Source: Cyanophora paradoxa (lineage: Eukaryota > Glaucocystophyceae > Cyanophorales > Cyanophoraceae). Taken from it: DNA of 64,000 nucleotides. Below, piece by piece: positions 11,501 through 20,500 of this stretch; the stretch's first letter is position 1; the number at the start of each line of letters is the position of its first letter. The translations under genes and the position numbers were made by a program. The notes beneath the pieces were generated by a model. The model did no database searches, was not told where the DNA came from, and saw nothing but the letters and a program-made list of their open reading frames with translations. The stretch is taken from positions 124,001 to 188,000 of the forward strand of contig QPMI01000517.1 in the NCBI GenBank assembly GCA_004431415.1. The letters run 5' to 3'.

Positions 11501-14500
11501 GGACCTGGACCTAAAGTGAAGCCGCCGCCGGGCCCCAGCGAGCCGCCCGTCTCGCCTCCGCCCGCGCCGGCGCTGCGCGACCTGCGGGATGCCGTCGGCC
11601 TCCCTGCTGCCCGGCGTCATGCCCGTGCTGACGGACCTGCGGCGCCGAGCGCCCTGCAGGACGCGGTCGACCTCCTTAAGGAACAGTCCGCCTCGCCTAA
11701 CTTGGCGCCCCTAACCACGCACCGGCCCCATCCTGCGAAGCCCCCGCCCTCAATTAATCGCGGATTCACCAACTCGCGGGCACTAGCTAAGCATCGGACC
11801 TACTCCCACCAACGCTCTGAAAATGCGCACGAAAGCACGTCTACCCCCGCCTGCCCGTACCCCCCCCTCGGCACCGCCGAACCCGCGATGGCGACGCCGT
11901 CGAACCCCATTCCTTCTCTCGGACAGCTCCCTCCGCAAGCGCTGGCGCTCCGAGCATGGATGCTTCCCGAACTTGGTCTGTACGCCGCCGCAACCGGTTC
12001 ATGCAAACCCGCACCTCACTATCTCTCCCACTCTATCGCAGCGCGCATCACGGGCCGTCTGTATCCTCTCCTTCCTAGTCGCCCCTGGAGCCCGACTACA
12101 AACACGCTCTCGGTCCCCCACTGGTCATCCTTCGAGGAATGGACGGCCTGCTACTTCACCATTTTCCATTCCTTCCACGCCAGCCCGGGCCCGATCAGCG
12201 CGGCTACGTGGGACTCCATCGCCGACTGCACCCGCTGTCGGTCGCTCCAGGCTCCCGCGACGAGCGCCACTTCACAGCTTCTCAACCCGGACATCTGCAT
12301 AGTCTCTGCACGCCCGTATCAAGCGACCCGCGCGCTCCGTGCCGGGGCCGAGGCGACGGCACAACGACTCCTCGAACTCGCATGTGGCAGCGGAGTGGAT
12401 TCCTTCGACAACCTTGACATTGACTTCGTACGCCCCCACAGCCACCATGGCCCGTGTTTCGGCCGCCGCCGCTCCCCCCGCGAGGCTGCGGAGACTAGCT
12501 CCTTCGTCCTCGAAGTACGCACTGCTCAGGCCTTCTTCCGCGCTGCTCTCCTACCACGCCCGCCTTTGCTCATGTGCTCTCTCCTCCGGCAGAACGCCAC
12601 GGCACTCACTGACGAACTGGAGGCGGGCGCCCGCCTGACACGCTGGGCCCGGGCGGCGAGCTCTCACCTCTTCAGCGACGACCTCTTCTGGGGCGACTTC
12701 GCCGACCCCGCCGATGTTCCTGAACCCGACATCGCCCTCCCTCTCTCCCCCCTTTCGGCCCTTCTCTCCAGCCCCGCTCACCCCTACGCCATAATCCGCC
12801 TTTATACCGTTGGAGAACCAGCCCCCATCGACGCGCTTGCCGGCTTGCTCCGGATTTTAGCCGACCGTCGTGCTCCCCTCGACCAGCCGCCCAGCCCTGG
12901 CTACCACACCATACTAGAAGAAGCTAGGACGGCGGCTTTCCTAGAACTACGACAATGGTCTGGCCGCTACCTCCCTGAACTGGGAGTTTCCGAAATCGCG
13001 GCCCTTGTCCCTCTTGAGACCGCCCGCTCCCTCTTCCATGCTTCTCTTCCTCTCTCATACCAGGCTACCAAGGCGGCGATCCTCGCGAGCTCCGCGGGTC
13101 AGCCGGCCCTCCTCCTCCACCACCCCCTCTCGACCCACATTGAACGCCACGACCTTATCTTCCTGGTCCTCCGCCTCTCTGACCTAGACCTCCCCGCCCC
13201 CGACCCCGAAACTCTTCGCCGCACTCTTCAAGCCCTCCTCGTCGGCCCCCCGGGCACCCTCGCTGCTCTCCGTCCCCTCGGCCTCCTCTGTACCTCGTCC
13301 CTGGCCATCCTCGCCGTCCCATCCATTCTCTACGACCAGCTCCCTCCTCCCGCGCCCTACGCAGACCACCCCCCGACCCCGATCACTGCTCTCCTCCGCC
13401 CCATCCCCCGCGCCGCCCCTTACTATCAGACTCCCAGCCCGTCTCTCGCCGCCTGGGAACTCTTCCGCAGCGACCGCCCCACCTATACCCCCCTCTCTCC
13501 CGCTGCTATCCAGCAGACAACGTGCCAACGCTGCGTTTCGACACCTGCTTTCCTCGCCAGCGCGGCCTGGCTCCACTCCACACGGCAGTGCCCGGTACGC
13601 CCCCCAGACCCCTCCCCCTCCTCCCGTGCTTACCCCGCCCCCAGCTACACCCCTGAAGACCCCCCTCCCCCCCCTTCCTCCCCTCCCCCGCCCCGGAGTT
13701 ACCCCCCCGAGCGTGTCCCCCCCTCACGCTCCTCCCTACCCGCTATACGCTGGGAACTGTACATAATGTTTCATACCCTTTTCGTCTCTTCCGTGACCAA
13801 TCGCACCCGCACCACCACCTCCCGGCCGTCGTTGCATCCTCCTCGCCCCCCTGCCCCCCCAGCGCCCCCTAGCGCCCAAACTCCCACGCACATCGAGCCC
13901 CACCAGACCAGCAGCATCGTAATGCAAAATTCCAAATTGCGTGGATACAGCCGGCCGTGCCCCATCTCCTCCTGGCACAACGGGGACCGGACCCCTCCTT
14001 TAGTGAGAGTCCAGCAGCTCCACCAATACTCGAGCCGCGGCCCGCAGAGCCGCCCCTCGGGTGGGAAAGACCATCTGAGCAACGGAAGCGCTAGCGTTGA
14101 GGCGGCCCACGGCACACAGCCGCCAAGGACACCGCTCAGATCCACCCCCGCGCAGAACGGGCACTATCCCCTCGAAGCCTGCCACCTCCACAGCCTCCAC
14201 GGTCACCTCGGTCGCCACCCGCAACAACGCCTGCACATCGCCCAGATCCAACAACAACCTGCCGCGCGTAGCCGCGAAGCAGCGCAGCTCCACCTCCACG
14301 AAATCACTGCTCAATTGCACGATGTAGTCGCTCTGCAGATACTCCTTAGCCCGATGCGCCACGTCGCCCACAACGGACATGTACTCGAGGCGACGCAGCA
14401 CTTCAGCGTCCGGCTGCAGCCCGCCCTGCGCACGCGAACTCAGCCACGAACGCCGCTCTCACAGATTACTGGCACGCACATGCCGGCACCTCCCAGGAAA

Positions 14501-17500
14501 CGCTCTCCAGAGAACTGCCCCGATGTCCCGCCTCACGATCACAGGCCCAACAAAGCGCACTTCCTCGTCCGACCCGCTCCCACTACCACGCTCCTCTACA
14601 ACCCCGGCAGCCGGGACGGCTCTCACACCGGGGACTGCCATTCCTGGGGGAACCGGTACCCCTGCTCCCCTTACCCCCCCTGCTCCCTCCGTAGACTCAG
14701 CGAATCCGCATCCACACACCCAGCCCCGTGCAACCAGATGGGGGACTTTATCGATATCTATTACGAGCTCCAGCTCATTCTCCCGTCGGAGCATGCCGCC
14801 ATGACCCGCCTACAGAAGCACGCGACAGACCTGGCGAAGGACCCGGAGGCTGCTAGACATCTCACCAGCCTTTCCGTACAGCAGCCACGCCACCGCTCGT
14901 CCGCCACCACTACTCGCTTTCTTGGCCCGGTCGACAGCGCCCCCCGTCACGCGTGGCACGCTGGGCTCCGCCACTTCGGCCTCCAGGAATTTGCACCGGC
15001 TCACGCCCAATACATAGCCGCAGCCATGGCAGCCGTGATAGAAACAGCGGAACGCCCGCTCACTACACTAGCCCCGTCTCCCGAGCCAGGACTACAGCTA
15101 AACAGCCTGATCCTGTCGGCCCTCAGCGATCTCTTGGATCTCGCAGCGCTCACAGGCGACGTCTTCGCCTACGATGTCCCCTGGAAGCACCTCACAGCCC
15201 GTCCTTTCGCCTCACAGGACGCGATCCAAACCTTCAAGAACGCGGCGTTCCGCCAAGGCTACATCAAGGTCGCAATCACCAAAGCCTTCATCGACCATGA
15301 GACCACTCTCCACGCGCTTCACCCGACCGGCACGATCACGTCCAGCACGTACATCCATGCGGATCACCCGGGCACCACCCGCACCGGCCGGTCGGAACGC
15401 GCCTCAATCACATTGGCCCTCGCCTTCCTCGATGCGGCACTATCCCGTGCCCACCATCTTGAGAAATTCCTCCGCCGCGCCTTTTCCCTCCTTAACTGCC
15501 GTCAATTTCCCTACGCGGTCAGCTGCACCCCCTCCCCCGGCCCCTCACACCCGGTACTAATCCCCGCCTCAGACCGCTACCCTGGCTCCCTGGCTCTTTG
15601 GTCCGACCCAATCGACACCCCTCACCCCCACTCCCAGCACGAGCTGACCCCGGCCCGCACAGGCTTCCCGCGCACCATCAACACCTTTTCCGGAGCACTG
15701 CGAGACCTCCGCCGCCACTTCGTCCCGGGCCAGGGCACCACTGCAGAATACCGCCAGGCTATCTTTGCCTCGGATCTCGCCCCTGCGACCCACACTCTCA
15801 TTTTGGAAACGTGGCTGACTCTAGTCCTCCGCTATGGTATTAGCGCTGCAATCCAGAGCCGACCCCTCCCCGCCATCTTCCTCGCATCCATCCCTACCCA
15901 ACTTGGGGACCTCCACCGCGGGTTTGCCCCACCCGATTTCCCCAACACCACGTACTCCCTCTCACCCTCACCCACAGATGGACCCGTGTGTCCCCCCGCA
16001 CGAAGGAATGGATCCGTCTTCTCTCAGGCGAAAGTCCCGGGGGCCCGTCCCGTTCCCCTCGCATCTCCCTCTAACCGACCCAGACCCCTTCACCCTCCCC
16101 TCCCCCCCCTCGACTGTCCCACACTCTGCTCTTCCAATCCCCTGTCATGTTCGGAAACAATATGGCAATCCCGAGCAGACACTGCCCTTTCGCTACTCCT
16201 CCGCGCCGTACCCGCCGGAATGAGCCCTGCACCCTACCCGCCCCCGACACCCCGCACGATAGAGCCCCCACACGCCGGAAAGCCGCCGTCGCGCCTCCGC
16301 AAGCCGCCCGCCCCGCTTCCGATCGTGTCAGCCCCAGACGCCCTGCGGACGGCGGCCGGTCTCCCCGCCGCCCGCCACCGCACTAGGGCCGAAGCACCAG
16401 GGCCCCAATGGACGTCGGCGTCGGACCCCCGAACACCACTCGCCCCGCCCCCGCCCGCGCCAGCCCCGCGCGACCTGCAGGACACCCTCAACCTCCCCGA
16501 CGTGCAAAGCCGAGCGCGGGCCGACGGACCTTTGCCTGAAGCGAAACCGCCGTCGGGCCCCCGACCGCCAACCGCCCCACCCCCGCCCACGCCAGCCCTG
16601 CGCGACCCGCAGGACGCCCTCAGCCTCCCTGACGCCCAAAGCCGCGCGAGGGCCGCTGGACCGGCGCCTGAGGCGAGACCGTCGTCGGGCGCTCGTGCGC
16701 CGCCCGCCCCGTCCCCGCCCGCACCAGCCCCGCGTGACGTGCGGGACGTCCCCAACCTCCCCGACGCCCAGAGCCGCGCGAGGGCCGCTGGACCGGCGCC
16801 TGCGGCGAGACCATCGTCAGGCCCTCGCGCTTCGCCCACCTCGCCCCCGCCCGAGCCAGCCCCGCGCGACCTGCAAGACACCCTCAGCCTCCCCGACGCC
16901 CAAAGCCGCGCGAGGGCCGACGGACCGGCACCCGAGGCGAGACCGCCGTCGGGCCCCCGAATGCTGCCCGCCCTGCCCCCGCCCGCGCCAGCCCCGCGCG
17001 ACCTGCAAGCCACCCCCAGCCTCCCCGACGCCCAAAGTCGCGAGAGGACCGACGGACCCGCGTCTGCGGCGCGACCGCCGCTGGGCCCTCGAGCGCCGCC
17101 CGCCCCACCCCCGCCCGCGCCAGCCCTGCGCGACCCACAGGACGCCCTCAGCCTCCCCGACGCGCAAAGCCGAGCGCGGGCCGACGGACCGGCACCTGAA
17201 GCGAGACCGCCGTCGGGCCCTCGAGTTCTGCCCGCCCCGCCCCCGCCCGCGCCAGTCCTGCGCGACCCGCAGGACGCCCCCAGCCTCCCTGACGCCCAAA
17301 GCCGCGCGAGGGCCGATGGCCCTGCGCCTGAGGCGAGACTGTCGTCGGGCGCCCGTGCTGACGGACCTGGACCTGAAGTGAAGCCGCCGCCGGGCCCCCG
17401 CGCGCCGCCCGTCTCGCCCCCGCTCGCGCCGGCGCCGCGCGACCTACAGACCGCTGTCGGCCTCCCCGCGGCCCGGCGCCACACTCGTGCCGACGGACCA

Positions 17501-20500
17501 GGACCTGCGGTGAAGCCGCAGCCGAGCCCCAGCGCGTCGCCCGTCTCGCCTTCGCCCGCGCCGGCGCAGCGCGACCTGCAGGACGCGGTCGGCTCCCCCG
17601 CTGCCCCGCCCCGCGCCCGTGCTGACGGACCTGGACCTGCAGTGAAACCACCGCCGGGCCCCCGCGCGCCGCCCGCCTCGCCCCCGCTCGCGCCGGCGCC
17701 GCGCGACCTGCAGACCGCTGTCGGCCTCCCCGCTGCCCGGCGTTGCGCTCGTGCCAACGGACCTGGACCTGAGGTGACGCCGCCGCCGAGCCCCAGCGCG
17801 TCACCCATCTCGCCTCCGCCCACGCCGGCGCCGCGCGACCTGCAGGACGCTGTCGGCTTTCCTGCTGCCCGGCGCCGCGCCCGCGCTGACGGACCTGGAC
17901 CTAAAGTGAAGCCGCCGCCGGGCCCCAGCGCGCCGCCCGTCTCGCCTCCGCCCGCGCCGGCGCCGCGCGACCTGCAGGACGCGGTCGGCCTCCCCGCCGC
18001 CCGGCGCCGCGCCCGCGCTGACGGACCTGGACCTGAAGAGAAGCCGCCACCGGGACTCAGAGCGCCGCCCGCCTCGCCTCCGCCCACGCCGCGCGACCTG
18101 CAGGACGCTGTTGGCCCGGCGGCTCGGTGCCGCGCCCGAGACGACTGTCCGATCCCTAGAGCAAACCTAGGGTTGCAGAAGTGTCCCGGAGGCCCGTCTG
18201 CAACGCCTCGCCCGTCGAACGCGTCGCCAGGCACGCCGCAAGAAGTCACTCCCCGTCGTGCTACTGTTGTCGCTGCCGCGCCACGCCGCGCTGCCCGCCT
18301 CGGCATTCAGCAGGCCGCGCAAGTACTTTCGCAGCTCAGTCGCCGTGTCTGCATCTGGAGCACCTTATGGACCACTGTCGCTAGACCGCGCTACGGCATG
18401 CTCCAGAACTTGATCGCTGGACCGGAGCACGGAAGCCCCATCAGAGCCGTCGCATACCGCAGTGGCCGGTGGAGCATCCCTCCCCAGTCGGAACGTCCCA
18501 GGGCCCCGGACGAAACTGCGCCTACCGGTACCCCCACCGCGTGCCGTCAAAAAACTCCAACGCGAACAGGCTTTTTTATTCATTCGATTTGTGAGTCGGA
18601 CAATGATTCGAAGCGGCCCAGTGCCTCCGCACTCCGCGATTGGGGCTGGAATAACTGCACTATAGCTAGTACCACTAACCCCGCGTACGGCCACGTGCCA
18701 GGGCCTAGCTGTAACACCGATACTACCATTGCAGGTTACGCAGCTAGCACTGGCGCCCACGCTAGTGCTGGCCCCACCAACGCCGGCGCCTCAAGCTCAG
18801 ACGCTGCGCTGCATGACGCCGAGAGCTGTCGTACGAACCACGCGTACGGATCAGGACGTGTACTAGCTATGTGTACGGCTGCGTACCTCGCAGTCAGCCC
18901 CCGCGCTAGTGCCCACGTGCACGCTAGCGCTGGCCCCGCCGGCGCAGGCGACACGGACTCTGCGCCGCTTGACGTCGACGCCGGTCTCGAACCCCTGGGC
19001 CGGCGCCGGACCGCGCGCCGCGCCCCACAAGCCCAACGGTCCTTCAGCCGCCCGGCCCCTCTCCCCACACGCCTCCTCCTCTGTGTTCTCCTCGCCGCCC
19101 TTGTCCCCGTCGCCCTTGCGGACATCGAGCCCAGCACAGCAACGGCCGCCGCAGTCGCTACCGCCGCCGCCGCCCTCTCCTCTCCGACACTAGTCACGGC
19201 GGCCTCGTCCCTTCTAACATTATACCCTCCCTCTCTGTACACCGCTGACCGAATTGACGCCCGCCACCACCGAGATGCGCTCCAGATCCCTGTCCTAGCA
19301 CACCCCCCGGACGCGGCAAATGCGAAGCTGAACCTCCGCGCCCTCACGTGGAATATTCGCCGCTTGGAGGGGAAGGCGAGCGGCAACAATATTGCAACTA
19401 AATTTATCAGCGCAATTGACTATGGCCGCCGTGACTGGGACTGCCACTTCGTTGCTCTTCAAGAGGTCGACATGGTCCCTACCGACCGCCCCCCCTCGAA
19501 GCCCTTTCCGCCCAATATCCGCGATCACCTGATTCAGACAGCAGTCCGCCGCCATAAATCTAGCTACCTTGTCTACTCTCCTCCATCCGCGGCCCGTCCT
19601 GGCACCGCCGGCTCCGCGCTGTGGATCTCAGCAAGCTATGCAGCGCACCGCCAGGCGGATTACGCGTTTGACGGCCGAGTAGCCGGCGCTCGCTTTGACT
19701 TCCCGCGCACGCGCGAGCGCCTCATTGTCCTCTCACTCTACGTGCCGGACTGCGGGCACGACAATTTGCAAAAAGAGCTCCACGACCTCACCGAATACCT
19801 GACCGCGAAGGTCGCACCCGACATCCACGAACCTGACTGGCAGACGCATCTCCTGGTACTCGGCGATATGAATAGCACATACTCTCCGTGCAACGACCGG
19901 ATCACTGGGGGCAACCGGCGCACTGAAACTACCCCCCCGAACTCCTACGCAGAAATATGGACCCTTTTCCGCGAGACCTGGGGTCTTTGTGATACCGGAA
20001 CCCCGGGCGATTTCACACACGTTTCCCGCCACGCCGACTTTCTTGACGACCAGGGCCACCGCCCCCTCCTGGACGCCGCCCGCATCGACTACGCCCTTGC
20101 CTCCCCCACTCTCGCGGCCCGATCACTAGGGACTCGCACACTCTATGTCCCTGGCCGACCGTCCCCTTTACTCACAGCCGACCATCTCCCCGTACTTGCG
20201 ACCTTCAAAACCGAAGGCGTGCTCTCTGCCCCCCCTACGGAGCCCCGCCAGCCCCGACCCCAACCTCTCCCTCCTCTCTTCAACTATGCCGCCCAACCTG
20301 CACCCATCCGGCTTGCTTTCAAGCTCGCTGTCGAAACTTTTCTCAATAAACACGGCCAGCGGTATATCCAGCTCCTTCTCACTCCCGAGAACAGCCCCGA
20401 CTACGCCCAACGCGCCACGAAATCCCACCGCTCCCTCCTCTGTGCTATCGCCCAAAGTATCAAGTCCGTCGCCCACTCTCAAGAATTCTCTACTGCTAAA

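Noticed and set aside
9368-11620. 750-codon minus-strand open frame over array 1b
   Set aside because: A shadow of the in-frame tandem repeat; the composition is pure Gly/Arg/Ala/Ser and it follows the repeat period.
16234-18306. 690-codon minus-strand open frame over array 2
   Set aside because: The same shadow effect in the second array.
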